Origin: Paraburkholderia sp. ZP32-5
GTDB taxonomy: Bacteria > Pseudomonadota > Gammaproteobacteria > Burkholderiales > Burkholderiaceae
Reading direction: 5' to 3'
Length of the DNA stretch: 64,000 nucleotides
Assembly: GCF_021390495.1 (NCBI RefSeq)
Contig: NZ_JAJEJP010000001.1
Span: 2,976,001 to 3,040,000, forward strand
Below the pieces are notes generated by a model, which worked only from the letters and a program-made list of their open reading frames with translations, made no database searches and was not told the origin of the DNA. Made by a program: the position numbers and the translations under genes. Position 1 is the first letter of the stretch. Each line of letters begins with the position of its first letter. Shown one piece after another: positions 28,486-38,209 of the stretch.

Positions 28486-28848
28486 CGCGCGGTGAAAGCG
28501 GCTGAATTCCGTTCGTCAACGCTGACGGCATCGCGAAGTCATCCGCCGCGCCGGGCATCCCGGCGCAACCCAACGATTGGCGACATCGCCGCGCACCATC
28601 ATCGTGCGTTCGCCATCGACATCGGTCAGGCCAGGCAATAAGCTGTCGGTTTCGACAGCTAAACGACGGATTACGCCATCGGCCAGCAGAGTCGGCCGCA
28701 CGCGGCCCGTCGACGCGCGACGGCTTCCCCGGCGCTCACTGCCCGCCAGACGCGTGAAACCAACGAGCGCGCAAAGGTTCAACTGCGCACCGCCGCTTTC
28801 GCCATCTGCGCTTCGCTGTCACCACCTTCCGCCGCCAAAGCGTTTTTC
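28486..28848. other. 363-bp intergenic region, no supported gene
   Basis: Between the S4-domain gene and the MATE gene. An 88-codon open frame on the minus strand (28516-28782) has no ribosome-binding site, no recognisable similarity and skewed composition, so I do not call it. No repeat or RNA gene is seen. Confidence 0.3.
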
Positions 28849-30261
28849 ATGACCCAATCCGGCTTTGTCCGGGCGGCCAGCCGGCCGCCGACCTTCTCCC
28901 GCCACGCGGCCGATACCGCGCGGCTCGCCGCGCCGCTCGCGATCGCGCAGCTGTCGCAGATGGCGATGAGCGTCACCGACACGATCCTGCTCGGCTCGCT
29001 CGGCCCCGACGCGCTCGCCGCCGGCGGCCTCGGCGCCAACCTCTTTTTCGTTGTCGTCACGCTGCTGCAAGGCGTGCTGACCTCGGTCAGCGTCAGCGTC
29101 GCGCACGCGCGCGGCGCGCAGGAAGACGGCCGCGTGCCGCATATCTACTGGACCGGTTTCCTGTTGTCGGTGTTGCTGGCGGTGCCGGCGTTCATCCTGC
29201 TGTCGTTCGCGTCGCAGATCCTGCTCGCGTTCGGCGAGCCCGGCCTGCTCGCGCACAACGTCGGCAAATACGCGGCGGTGCTGCGCTGGGGCGCGCCCGC
29301 GAGCCTGATCGGCGTCGGCCTGATGCGCTCGTTTCTGCCGGCGATCGGCGCCGCGCGCCGGCTGCTGTGGGTCTCGATCATCAGCGTCGGCGTGAACGGC
29401 TTTCTGAATTACGGGCTGATCCACGGCGCGTACGGCTTGCCGCGGCTCGGTTTTCTCGGCTCGGCGGCGGCGACCACGATTACCGTGTGGCTAACCGCGC
29501 TCGTGCTGATGGCGCTGCTGCATCTGCGGCCGCGTTTCAAACATTTCGTCGTCGCGACACGGCCGAAGCTGCCGCTGATGGGCGAACTGTTCGGCATCGG
29601 CTGGCCGGTCGCGATTACCTACGGGGTCGAGTCGACGCTGTTTCTCGCGACCGGCCTGATGGTCGGCCTGCTCGGCGAATCGCAACTGGCCGCGCACCAG
29701 ATCGCGCTGAATGTCGCATCGGTCGCGTTCATGGTGCCGCTCGCGATCGGCCAGGCGGCCAACGTGCGGGTCGGCTATTGGGCCGGCGCCGGCCAGCCGC
29801 TCGCCGCGCGCCATGCGGGCTTCGTCGCGCTTGCGCTCGGCGTCGGCTTCATGACGATGTCGGGGATCGTGCTGATCACCGCGCCGCACTGGATCGTGGG
29901 TCTGTATCTGCACCTCGACGACCCGGCCAACGCGCCGACCGTCGCGCTCGCCAGCTCGCTGCTCGGCGTGGCCGCGATTTTCCAGATCGTCGACGGCATG
30001 CAGACGGTCGGTTCAGGGTGCCTGCGCGGCCTGAAGGACACGCGCGTGCCGATGATCGCCGCGTCGTTCGGCTACTGGGTGGTCGGCTTTCCGACCGGCT
30101 ATACGCTCGCGTTTCACTTCGGGCTCGGCGCGCGCGGTCTGTGGTGGGGTCTCGCGGCCGGGCTCGCGAGCGTCGCGGTGCTGATGACCTTGCGATTCCA
30201 CAAGCTGAGCTTGCGGCAGGTGCCGGCCGCTCCGGTTACGCCGCCGGCCACGTCGGTTTGA
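28849..30261 (+). CDS. MATE family efflux transporter
   Basis: A 470-residue integral membrane protein of the MATE (NorM-like) family, which exports cationic drugs or metabolites with Na+ or H+. About twelve hydrophobic segments are visible in two similar halves. Family landmarks are ARLAAPLAIAQLSQMAMSVTD at the start of the first half and GWPVAITYGVESTLFLATGLM at the start of the second. Length is normal. The IS30 element inserted 25 bp after the stop does not touch the coding region. Confidence 0.93.
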   Translation: MTQSGFVRAASRPPTFSRHAADTARLAAPLAIAQLSQMAMSVTDTILLGSLGPDALAAGGLGANLFFVVVTLLQGVLTSVSVSVAHARGAQEDGRVPHIYWTGFLLSVLLAVPAFILLSFASQILLAFGEPGLLAHNVGKYAAVLRWGAPASLIGVGLMRSFLPAIGAARRLLWVSIISVGVNGFLNYGLIHGAYGLPRLGFLGSAAATTITVWLTALVLMALLHLRPRFKHFVVATRPKLPLMGELFGIGWPVAITYGVESTLFLATGLMVGLLGESQLAAHQIALNVASVAFMVPLAIGQAANVRVGYWAGAGQPLAARHAGFVALALGVGFMTMSGIVLITAPHWIVGLYLHLDDPANAPTVALASSLLGVAAIFQIVDGMQTVGSGCLRGLKDTRVPMIAASFGYWVVGFPTGYTLAFHFGLGARGLWWGLAAGLASVAVLMTLRFHKLSLRQVPAAPVTPPATSV

Positions 30262-30270
30262 ACGCACGAT

Positions 30271-30286
30271 AGCGGCCGATAACGCC
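30271..30286 (+). repeat. Left half of palindromic IS30 target, with 2-bp duplication
   Basis: AGCGGCCGATAACG followed by CC abuts the left end of the IS30-family element. The mirror-image arm follows the right end at 31515-31530. The CC dinucleotide (30285-30286 and 31515-31516) is the probable target duplication. Confidence 0.6.
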
Positions 30287-30288
30287 GA

Positions 30289-30311
30289 CGGATTCAACCG
30301 GTCGATGCAAC
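30289..30311 (+). repeat. IS30 element left inverted repeat
   Basis: A 23-bp repeat beginning CGGATTCAACC and ending GATGCAAC. It is a perfect inverted match to 31490-31512. Confidence 0.9.
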
Positions 30312-30346
30312 ACCTAGAATCTGCGTGAGCAGCGGAGGAGTTGCAA

Positions 30347-31507
30347 ATGAAACAGCGACCGAGAATTTATTACTCCGAGACCCAGAAAGCGCTGATGTGG
30401 GACCGATGGCGCAAGGGCGATACGATTCATCAGATTGCCAAACTGTTTGATCGGGGCCATTCTTCGATTCAGCGAATACTATCGGAGAACGGTGGCATCC
30501 AGCCGCCGCAAAGGCACCGTGCGCCACAGGCATTGACGCTCGCGGAGCGCGAGGAGATTTCCCGTTCACTGGTGTCCGGATTGTCGATCCGGTCAATAGC
30601 AGCCAGGCTGGGACGCGCCCCTTCCACTATAAGTCGTGAGTTGCAGCGCAACGGGGGCAGCCAGGGCTATCGGGCAAGCCAGGCGGATGCGATCGCGTGG
30701 CAGCGGGCACGACGGCCGAAGGTTTGCAAACTTATGCGAAACCAGACGCTGGCGCGAGTTGTCGCTGCAAAGCTGAAGTTGCAGTGGTCCCCTGAGCAGA
30801 TTGCCGGTTGGCTCAGGCATGCTTATGCGGTCAACAAGGACTATCTGGTGTCGCACGAGACAATCTACCGGAGCCTCTATATTCAAGCTCGTGGTGCCCT
30901 GAAAAAAGAACTGCTTGAGCACTTGCGACGCTTTCGAACCATGCGCCGATCCCGTCATCACACACTGAAAACTGAGGGTCGCACGAACATTCGCGACGCC
31001 GTGTCGATCAGTGAACGCCCCGCGACGGCGGAGGATCGCGCAATACCTGGGCACTGGGAAGGTGACTTGCTGTATGGCAACGCGACGAGCCAGATTGCAA
31101 CTCTCGTCGAACGTCAAAGTCGATTCGTGATGCTGGTAAAAGTGCCCAGCAAGGATTCTGCGGCTGTGGTCGACGCGCTGATACGACACGCCAGCAAACT
31201 CCCGAGAGAACTCTATAGATCGCTGACGTGGGACAGGGGATCGGAAATGGCGGAGCACCACCGCTTTAGCGTTGCAACCGACATTGAGGTCTATTTCTGC
31301 GACCCACATCATCCCTGGCAACGCGGTTCGAACGAAAATACGAATGGGCTTCTGAGGCAATACTTCCCCAAGGGTACTGATCTGTCTGCTTACTCACAGG
31401 CCGGACTGGATGCCGTCGCCAGGCGGCTCAACGAACGTCCCCGAAAAACACTAGACTTCGATACGCCGGCTGAGCGATTTAACCAAATCGTTGCATCGAC
31501 CGGTTGA
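30347..31507 (+). CDS. IS30 family transposase
   Basis: A 386-residue DDE transposase. Two N-terminal helix-turn-helix regions are visible: DRWRKGDTIHQIAKLFDRGH and LSIRSIAARLGRAPSTISREL, the latter being the IS30 signature. Catalytic residues are D in GHWEGDLLYG, D in LTWDRGSEMAEH and E in NENTNGLLRQYFPKGTDLS. Start at ATG 30347 with GGAGG upstream; a TTG lies 6 nt earlier. The gene ends inside the right inverted repeat. Codon and base composition are less GC-rich than the neighbours, as expected for mobile DNA. Confidence 0.95.
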   Translation: MKQRPRIYYSETQKALMWDRWRKGDTIHQIAKLFDRGHSSIQRILSENGGIQPPQRHRAPQALTLAEREEISRSLVSGLSIRSIAARLGRAPSTISRELQRNGGSQGYRASQADAIAWQRARRPKVCKLMRNQTLARVVAAKLKLQWSPEQIAGWLRHAYAVNKDYLVSHETIYRSLYIQARGALKKELLEHLRRFRTMRRSRHHTLKTEGRTNIRDAVSISERPATAEDRAIPGHWEGDLLYGNATSQIATLVERQSRFVMLVKVPSKDSAAVVDALIRHASKLPRELYRSLTWDRGSEMAEHHRFSVATDIEVYFCDPHHPWQRGSNENTNGLLRQYFPKGTDLSAYSQAGLDAVARRLNERPRKTLDFDTPAERFNQIVASTG

Positions 31508-31512
31508 ATCCG
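31490..31512 (-). repeat. IS30 element right inverted repeat
   Basis: A 23-bp perfect inverted copy of the left repeat. It overlaps the last codons of the transposase gene. Confidence 0.9.
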
Positions 31513-31735
31513 CCCCCGATAACGGCCGCTCGCATCGACCAGACCTCGAAGCTCCACAGCCGCACGCCCCGGCGACGCGCGCGCCCTTCCTGAAGCACTT
31601 CCTGCAAACGGTAAAATGCCGGCCGCGGCACGCCGGCGTTCGCCCACCTGGTGCCACGCACCGGCCGGCCACGGCGCAAGCGCGCGCCGCGGCCCCGCTT
31701 TCTCGCGATAAAACATAACCAAGGACCTCCGCGCC

Positions 31736-32698
31736 ATGCTTGCCCGCGTCACCCGCCTGTTCCCGCTCTGGGCCGTGCTCGTCTCGATCGCCGCCTACTT
31801 CTCGCCCGCGTCGTTCTCCGGCGTCGCGCCGCACGTCACGACGCTGCTGACGATCATCATGCTGGCGATGGGCGTCACGCTGTCCGCTTCCGACTTCCTG
31901 CGCGTGTTCACGCGTCCCGCGCCGGTGATCGCCGGCATCGTGCTGCACTACCTCGTGATGCCGCTCGCCGCGTGGGGCATCGCCAAGGCGCTGCGCATGC
32001 CGCCCGACCTGACCGCCGGCATGGTGCTGGTCGGCAGCGTCGCGAGCGGCACCGCGTCGAACGTGATGATCTATCTGGCGCGCGGCGATGTCGCGTTGTC
32101 GGTGACGATCAGCGCGCTGTCGACGCTTGTCGGCGTATTCGCGACGCCGCTGCTCACGCGGCTTTACGTCGACGCGTCGATCGTCGTCGACGTGCACGGC
32201 ATGCTGATGAGCATCCTGCAGATCGTCGCGCTACCGATCGTCGTCGGTCTCGTCGTCAACCATCTGTTCCGCAAGCTCGTGCGCGCGATCGAACCGATCC
32301 TGCCGCTGATATCGATGGTCGCGATCGTGCTGATCATCGGCGCGGTGGTCGGCGGCACGCAGAAGAGCATTGCGTCGGTCGGCCTCGTCGTGATGCTCGG
32401 CGTGGTGCTGCACAACGGCATCGGCCTGCTCGGCGGTTACTGGGGCGGGCGCCTGCTCGGCTTCGACGAAGCGATCTGCCGTACGCTCGCGATCGAAGTC
32501 GGCATGCAGAACTCCGGCCTCGCCGCGACGCTCGGCAAGCTGTACTTCACGCCGCTCGCGGCGTTGCCGGGCGCGCTGTTCTCGGTGTGGCACAACCTGT
32601 CGGGCTCGTTGCTCGCGGGCGTCTGGGCGGGGCGCCCGGCCAAGGGCTCGACGCATGCCGATGGTGAGCGCGCGCAGGGCGTCGCGCAGCGCGGCTAA
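31736..32698 (+). CDS. Bile acid:sodium symporter (BASS) family transporter
   Basis: A 320-residue membrane protein with about ten hydrophobic segments. BASS family landmarks are [19 protein letters not shown] near the N-terminus, [19 protein letters not shown] in the core crossover region, and the later [20 protein letters not shown]. Members import organic anions such as keto acids or bile-acid-like compounds with sodium; the substrate here is unknown. It starts about 220 bp after the IS30 element. Confidence 0.92.
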   Translation: MLARVTRLFPLWAVLVSIAAYFSPASFSGVAPHVTTLLTIIMLAMGVTLSASDFLRVFTRPAPVIAGIVLHYLVMPLAAWGIAKALRMPPDLTAGMVLVGSVASGTASNVMIYLARGDVALSVTISALSTLVGVFATPLLTRLYVDASIVVDVHGMLMSILQIVALPIVVGLVVNHLFRKLVRAIEPILPLISMVAIVLIIGAVVGGTQKSIASVGLVVMLGVVLHNGIGLLGGYWGGRLLGFDEAICRTLAIEVGMQNSGLAATLGKLYFTPLAALPGALFSVWHNLSGSLLAGVWAGRPAKGSTHADGERAQGVAQRG

Positions 32699-32951
32699 TC
32701 ACAGCACGGCACTGTGCACTGCGCGCTTCATGCGCCGCGATGGTGGTTTCCACGATCGCGGCGGCATGACACGACACGCCGGCCGCCGCGCGGCCACTCG
32801 TCGCCAGCCCGCCAAAGCCTGACCATCCTGCCCATGCCGGCGAACCGGAACCACCAGCCGATTCCCCCTTAGAATGCATTTCTCGACAGCGCGCGCCAGG
32901 CGCACGCGCTAGCCGTCACGAGACGCTTGCGATCAAAAGGGAGAACACCAC

Positions 32952-34598
32952 GTGCAGGGGCATCTCGAACAGAACCAGAACACACTGAGCCGCCAGCGGG
33001 CATTCGGCACCACGAGACTTTTTTTCCTGCTGTGCTGTACGGCGGCATTTCTGACCGCCTGCGCGACCCGCCCACCCGCCACCGCATTCGATCGCGAACT
33101 CACGCACGCGCTGCCCGCAAGCGCCGACACCCCATTGCGTCACGCGCTCGCGCCGCTCGAAGCGAAACATCCACAGCAATCGGGCTTTCGCGTGCTGTCG
33201 AGCGGCACCGACGCGCTGCAGATGCGCATCGCGCTTGCGCGCGCGGCGACGAAGACCCTCGACATGCAGTACTACATCGCCAACGAGGACACCACCGGCA
33301 AGCTGCTGCTCGGCGCCGCGCTGTATGCGGCCGATCACGGCGTGCGCGTGCGCATGCTCGTCGACGATCTGAACTTCAAGGACATCGACCGCGTGATGGC
33401 GGGGCTGAACACGCACGAGAACATCGAGATTCGCGTGTTCAATCCGTTCGGCAGCGCGCAGGAAGGCATGTTCGAGCGCACCACCAATCTGTTCACGCAG
33501 ATCGGTCACTTCACGCGCCGCATGCACAACAAGGCGATGATCGCGGACAACCAGTTGGCGATCGTCGGCGGGCGCAATCTCGGCGACGAATACTTCAGCG
33601 CGAGCGACACGCTGCAGTTCCGCGACCTCGACGTGCTCGCGGCGGGCCCGATCGTCGCGGATGTGTCGGCGAGTTTCGACGACTACTGGAACAGCAGCCT
33701 CGCCTATCCGCTGCGCGTGCTGAACAAGCAGAAGTTCGATGCGAAGGAACTCGACCAGACGCGCGACGACCTGCGCCAGCACTGGCGCACCAATGCCGAT
33801 CCGTACAACGCCAAGCCGCTGAACGCGACGCCGCTCGCCGCGCAGATCACGAGCGAGCAGTTGGGCCTGACCTGGGCGCCGGCCGAATTCAAGGCGGATC
33901 TGCCGGAGAAGATCGAGCACCCGTCACCGGATTACGTGAGCCCGCCGATGCAGCGGCTGCGCGAACTGATGAGCGACGCGCGGCACGACTTCCTCGTCGT
34001 GTCGCCGTACTTCGTGCCGCACGACGCGGGCGTGAAGGCGGCCAGCGAACTGACCCAGCGCGGCATCCACATCGCGGTGCTGACCAATTCGCTTGCCGCG
34101 ACCGATGCGGTCGCCGTGCAGGCCGGCTACAGCCCGTATCGCGTGCCGCTGCTGAAGGCCGGCGTCGATCTGTATGAATTCAAGCCGGATGCGCAGGCGC
34201 CGATGAGCTTCGCGGGCTCGCGCTCGCGCGCGAGTCTGCACGCGAAGACCTACGTGATCGACCACCAGATTCTCGTGATCGGCTCGATGAATCTCGACCC
34301 GCGTTCGGCGAATCTGAACACCGAACTCGCGCTCGTGATCCATAGCCCGGAGCTCGCGAATCAGGTCGCGCAAATCTTCGCGCGCGCGATCCAGCCGAGC
34401 GAAAGCTATCACGTGACGCTCGCCGATCAGGCGCAGCTCGCGTATCTGCGCTCGATCGGCGCGCCGCTGTCGCCGCTCGTGTGGACCGACGTCGAAAACG
34501 GCGAGAAGCGCACCTACATTTTCGATCCGCAAGCAGGTTTTTACCGCAACGCGCTAACGGGTCTATTCTCGTTATTGCCCGTCAACTCTGAACTTTGA
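32952..34598 (+). CDS. Phospholipase D family lipoprotein (cardiolipin synthase-like)
   Basis: A 548-residue protein with a lipoprotein signal (RLFFLLCCTAAFLTAC, lipobox LTAC at about residues 33-36), so probably membrane-anchored. Two HKD motifs are intact: RMHNKAMIADNQLAIVGGRN and LHAKTYVIDHQILVIGSMN. This layout matches ClsC-type cardiolipin synthases or related phospholipase D enzymes; the reaction is inferred. The start is GTG at 32952 behind GGGAG. It lies 16 bp upstream of fumC, so the two may be co-transcribed. Confidence 0.9.
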   Translation: MQGHLEQNQNTLSRQRAFGTTRLFFLLCCTAAFLTACATRPPATAFDRELTHALPASADTPLRHALAPLEAKHPQQSGFRVLSSGTDALQMRIALARAATKTLDMQYYIANEDTTGKLLLGAALYAADHGVRVRMLVDDLNFKDIDRVMAGLNTHENIEIRVFNPFGSAQEGMFERTTNLFTQIGHFTRRMHNKAMIADNQLAIVGGRNLGDEYFSASDTLQFRDLDVLAAGPIVADVSASFDDYWNSSLAYPLRVLNKQKFDAKELDQTRDDLRQHWRTNADPYNAKPLNATPLAAQITSEQLGLTWAPAEFKADLPEKIEHPSPDYVSPPMQRLRELMSDARHDFLVVSPYFVPHDAGVKAASELTQRGIHIAVLTNSLAATDAVAVQAGYSPYRVPLLKAGVDLYEFKPDAQAPMSFAGSRSRASLHAKTYVIDHQILVIGSMNLDPRSANLNTELALVIHSPELANQVAQIFARAIQPSESYHVTLADQAQLAYLRSIGAPLSPLVWTDVENGEKRTYIFDPQAGFYRNALTGLFSLLPVNSEL

Positions 34599-34613
34599 AC
34601 ACCGGAGTGAAAC

Positions 34614-36014
34614 ATGACTGAAGACGTACGCATGGAACGCGACACGTTCGGCGAAATCGCCGTGCCGAACGCTCGCCTGTGGGGCGCGCAAACGCAGCGC
34701 TCGCTGCAGAACTTCAAGATTTCGACCGAGAAGCAATCGCCCGAACTGATCACCGCGCTGGCCGTGATCAAGCGCTCGGCGGCCGAGGTCAATCTCGGTC
34801 TCGGCGTGCTCGACGAACAGAAGGCCCGCGCGATCATGCAGGCGGCCGACGAGATCATCGACGGCAAGCATGCGGGCGAATTTCCGCTGGCCGTGTGGCA
34901 GACGGGTTCCGGTACGCAGACCAACATGAACCTGAACGAAGTGATCGCGAATCGCGCGAGCGAGCTGCTCGGCGGCGAGCGCGGCGAAGCGCGCAAGGTG
35001 CATCCGAACGACGACGTCAATCGCGGTCAATCGTCGAACGACGTGTTTCCGACCGCGATGCACGTGGCCGCCGCGTACGCGATCGTCAAGCATCTACAGC
35101 CGGCGCTGAAGACGCTGCGCAATACGCTCGACGGCAAGGCGAAGGCGTTCGACGGCATCGTCAAGATCGGCCGCACGCACCTGCAGGACGCGACGCCGCT
35201 GACGCTCGGCCAGGAGTTTTCGGGCTATGTCGCGCAGCTCGACCACGGCATCCGTCACGTCGAGTCGGCGCTGCCGCATCTGTACGAACTGGCGCAGGGC
35301 GGCACCGCGGTCGGCACCGGGCTGAACGCGCATCCGAAGTTCGCGGACAACGTCGCCGCGGCGATCGGCAAGCTGACCGGCCTGCCGTTCGTGTCGGCGC
35401 CGAACAAGTTCGAGGTGATGGCCGGCGCCGATGCGCTGGTGTTCGCGCACGGCGCGCTGAAGACAGTCGCGGCGAGCCTGAACAAGATCGCCAACGACAT
35501 CCGCTGGCTCGCCAGCGGCCCGCGCTGCGGTCTCGGCGAGCTGTCGATTCCGGAAAACGAGCCGGGCAGCTCGATCATGCCGGGCAAGGTCAACCCGACC
35601 CAGTCCGAAGCGCTGACGATGCTGTGCGCGCAGGTGTTCGGCAACGACGTCGCGGTGAATATCGGCGGTGCGAGCGGCAACTTCGAGCTGAACGTGTTCC
35701 GCCCGATGATCGCGCACAACGTGCTGCAGTCGGTGCGCCTGCTCGCCGACGGCGCGCAGAGCTTCAACGACAACTGCGCGGTCGGCATCGAGCCGAATCG
35801 CGAGCGCATCGATACGTTGCTCAACGAATCGCTGATGCTGGTGACAGCGCTCAATCCGCACATCGGCTACGACAAGGCCGCGCAGATCGCGAAGAAGGCG
35901 CACAAGGAAGGCACGACGCTGAAGGCGTCGGCGCTGGCGCTCGGCTATGTCAGCGAGCAGCAGTTCGATGAGTGGGTGCGGCCGAACGATATGGTGGGGC
36001 GTACGGCGGGGTGA
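34614..36014 (+). CDS. fumC: Fumarate hydratase class II
   Basis: A 466-residue FumC, the iron-independent fumarase of the TCA cycle. Key segments are [57 protein letters not shown] and the lyase signature [15 protein letters not shown] with the catalytic serine loop. Length is standard and all motifs are intact. It begins 16 bp after the phospholipase-D-type gene. Confidence 0.97.
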   Translation: MTEDVRMERDTFGEIAVPNARLWGAQTQRSLQNFKISTEKQSPELITALAVIKRSAAEVNLGLGVLDEQKARAIMQAADEIIDGKHAGEFPLAVWQTGSGTQTNMNLNEVIANRASELLGGERGEARKVHPNDDVNRGQSSNDVFPTAMHVAAAYAIVKHLQPALKTLRNTLDGKAKAFDGIVKIGRTHLQDATPLTLGQEFSGYVAQLDHGIRHVESALPHLYELAQGGTAVGTGLNAHPKFADNVAAAIGKLTGLPFVSAPNKFEVMAGADALVFAHGALKTVAASLNKIANDIRWLASGPRCGLGELSIPENEPGSSIMPGKVNPTQSEALTMLCAQVFGNDVAVNIGGASGNFELNVFRPMIAHNVLQSVRLLADGAQSFNDNCAVGIEPNRERIDTLLNESLMLVTALNPHIGYDKAAQIAKKAHKEGTTLKASALALGYVSEQQFDEWVRPNDMVGRTAG

Positions 36015-36270
36015 GTGGCGAGTTGAGTATCTGAAGCTCGCGCGGATGATCTGATGGAGGTTCCGCCGTGCTTGCAGCAGTCGGCTCGGCGGCACTCGTC
36101 GGATTGCGCGGCCTGAATGGCGGGCTTGCGCCTTGGGTATATCGCATCGCGCGAGTTAGGTGGCAATTGCTCCCCGCCTCGCGACCGCCGCTTACGCGGC
36201 TGCTTATCTAGCGGCGGCTGCTGCGAATCACGTGCGGGCCGCGACACGGCGAGCTGCCAGCCGCTGCCTG

Positions 36271-36302
36271 CACTACCGCACTACCGCACTACCGCACTAC
36301 CG
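36271..36302 (+). repeat. Short tandem repeat (CACTACCG)x4
   Basis: Four perfect copies of the 8-mer CACTACCG abut the stop codon of the thioesterase gene (minus strand). The rest of the 36015-36270 intergenic region holds nothing I can assign. Confidence 0.95.
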
Positions 36303-36809
36303 TCAGATTTTCCCCTGCGCGACGCCTTCCGGCTTCAGCTCGACGATCGCGTCGAGCGCTTCCTTTACATCCATCGCGTACTTGGCAAGGCGATGGTGCT
36401 CGTCGGTCTGCGGCACGAATGACGGCACCGGCACCGGACTGCCGTTCTCATTGACCGCGACCATCACGACGAGACAGTCGGTGGTCTGCAGCAGCTCTCC
36501 GCCCTTCGGATCGCCCGCCTGCACCGACACGTGGATATGCATGCTGGTGCGGCCCGTCGCGACGACACGCGCGCGCAATTCGACGAGATTGCCAACGAGG
36601 ATCGGCCGGCGAAAACGGATGTTGCCGACGCTGACCGTCACGCAATAGCGCCCCGACCATACCGCCGCGCACGCGTAGGCGGTCTCGTCGATCCACTTCA
36701 TCAGCGCGCCGCCGTGCACCTTGCCACCGAAGTTGACGGAGGTCGGCTCGGCGAGAAAGCGGAAAGTGGTTTCCGAACGGTCCATCGGTGCTGCGGGAAG
36801 AGTGCTCAT
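36303..36809 (-). CDS. Acyl-CoA thioesterase (YciA/BFIT hotdog family)
   Basis: A 168-residue single hotdog-fold thioesterase. The motif NFGGKVHGGALMKWIDETAY carries the glycine-rich turn and catalytic acidic residue of the YciA/acyl-CoA thioester hydrolase group. VGNIRFRRPILVGNLVELRA follows, as expected. It hydrolyses acyl-CoA esters; chain-length preference is unknown. Start taken at MSTLPAAPM (36809); an ATG at 36824 is also in frame. Confidence 0.92.
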   Translation of the reverse strand: MSTLPAAPMDRSETTFRFLAEPTSVNFGGKVHGGALMKWIDETAYACAAVWSGRYCVTVSVGNIRFRRPILVGNLVELRARVVATGRTSMHIHVSVQAGDPKGGELLQTTDCLVVMVAVNENGSPVPVPSFVPQTDEHHRLAKYAMDVKEALDAIVELKPEGVAQGKI

Positions 36810-37112
36810 CTTGACTCCGGTCAATCGGATGCATTGAAAGGGGGCGATTATACGAGCGCAATATTGCGTGCGGCGCAGTGTCGCGGGAAAGGGCAGCGCG
36901 ATTGGTGGCTGCGGAGAGCGGCGGCGCCGGGGTTTTTTGAAATGCTTTGACGAGTTGCGGATGTCAGTTCATGGCGCCGGACCGAGCGCGTTCGCGGCTC
37001 GCGCATGACCAAAACGCCCCCGAGCCGCGCCGTGCCAGGCCGAGCAGCGACGCGAAGTTCATACGTCCGATGTTCAGGCGCGCGCCCGAACGTGAACTGG
37101 CCGTGCGTCGCG

Positions 37113-37253
37113 CTAGTTACGGACGCTGATGCCTTCGTCGATTGTTCCGTACATGGTGATGCTGCCGCTGCCCGCCGAACCGGGGCCGGCACCACCCTGA
37201 GCGCACGCGCTGAACAGCAGAACCGTCGCGGCAACGGCCAAAAGAATTTTCAT
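37113..37253 (-). CDS. 46-residue lipoprotein with a porin-like strand
   Basis: A small gene with a good AGGAA ribosome-binding site before ATG 37253. The product has a lipoprotein signal (MKILLAVAATVLLFSAC, lipobox FSAC at residues 14-17), a Gly/Ala/Ser linker, and the ending SITMYGTIDEGISVRN. That ending resembles the first beta-strand of Burkholderiales porins (consensus like SVTLYGxIDxGI). It is far too short to form a barrel. I know no function. It is easily missed because of its size; signal peptide, ribosome-binding site and motif together support it as real. Confidence 0.7.
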   Translation of the reverse strand: MKILLAVAATVLLFSACAQGGAGPGSAGSGSITMYGTIDEGISVRN

Positions 37254-37495
37254 CACGAGCTATTCCTGCGAAGACAGATCTCAATTTTAGCCTGCCGGCA
37301 GGATACGACGTGGGAACGCGGAGTGCGGGGCGGCTTGTGGGGGAATCGCGGCGGATTGGGGACTCGCGCCGACCTCAACCCGCCCCGCCCTCTCCGCATT
37401 CCATCGTTCACCCCAACCTGAAACATCGAATCCCACGACCCGATACAGTGGAGACCATGACGGCACGCTTCGCCGCCGCACCAGGAGGCCCCACG

Positions 37496-38209
37496 ATGAC
37501 GTCCCCCATCACCGACGACCACAACCATTTCCCCGGCTTGAGCCGTATCGGCGCGCTGCTTGCCGATCCCGGCCGCGCCGCGATGCTATGGGCGCTGATG
37601 GACGGCAGCGCCCGCCCCGCCGGCGAATTGACGATGATCGCCGGGCTGTCGCCGTCGGCGGCCAGCGCCCACCTGGCGCGCCTCACCGACGGCGGGCTGC
37701 TCGCGGCCGAGGTGCGCGGGCGGCATCGCTATTTCCGGATCGCGTCGCCGGAGATTGCCGCGTCGATCGAAGCGCTCGCCAACGTCGCGCAGGTCAGCGC
37801 GCCGCAGCGGGCCGCGCCGCGCCCCGCACGCACGGTGCCGGTCGAGATGCGCTATGCGCGCACCTGCTACGACCATATGGCCGGCGAACTGTCGGTGCGG
37901 ATGTTCGAAAGGATGCTCGAGCGCGGTCTACTGACGCAGCACGGCGCATCGCTGGAGGCGACCGCGCAGGGCGCCGCCCGCTTCGCCGACTGGGGTATCG
38001 ATCTGTCCGCGCAACAGAGCCGCCGCCGACGCTTCGCGTGCACCTGCCCGGACTGGAGCGTGCGCCGCCCGCACCTGGGCGGCGCGCTCGGCGCGGCGCT
38101 GCTCGATACGTGGTCCGCGCACGGCTGGGTCGAACGGACCGAGCGCCCACGCGTGCTGCGGATCACGCCGGCCGGCCATCGCTACTTCGATGCGTTCCTC
38201 GCCGAATGA
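37496..38209 (+). CDS. ArsR-type winged-helix transcriptional regulator
   Basis: A 237-residue regulator with an N-terminal winged helix (about residues 10-80). LLADPGRAAMLWALMDG and TMIAGLSPSAASAHLARLTD show the ArsR-like helix-turn-helix. The C-terminal half has a conserved FACTCPDWSVRRPHLGGALG segment whose cysteines could bind metal or sense redox, though this is unproven. The start at 37496 is preferred because AGGAGG lies 7 nt upstream; an ATG at 37457 gives 13 more residues. No obvious target gene is adjacent except the FecR-type gene downstream. Confidence 0.88.
   Translation: MTSPITDDHNHFPGLSRIGALLADPGRAAMLWALMDGSARPAGELTMIAGLSPSAASAHLARLTDGGLLAAEVRGRHRYFRIASPEIAASIEALANVAQVSAPQRAAPRPARTVPVEMRYARTCYDHMAGELSVRMFERMLERGLLTQHGASLEATAQGAARFADWGIDLSAQQSRRRRFACTCPDWSVRRPHLGGALGAALLDTWSAHGWVERTERPRVLRITPAGHRYFDAFLAE

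Larger units (their letters stand above)
30287..31514 (+). mobile_element. IS30-family insertion sequence, complete
   Basis: A 1228-bp element with one transposase gene and near-terminal perfect inverted repeats of 23 bp (30289-30311 and 31490-31512) that begin CGGATTCAACCGGTC. Flanking CC dinucleotides at 30285-30286 and 31515-31516 fit the 2-bp duplication known for IS30 elements. The insertion splits an imperfect palindrome in the intergenic region after the MATE gene. Gene and ends look intact, so the element may be active. Exact outer ends are inferred from the duplication. Confidence 0.9.

Noticed and set aside
28516..28782. 88-codon open frame on the minus strand
   Set aside because: No ribosome-binding site, no known motif and no neighbour in an operon; length is within chance expectation for this GC content.
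30341..30346. TTG at 30341 as transposase start
   Set aside because: ATG at 30347 lies at better spacing from GGAGG and gives the usual IS30 amino terminus.
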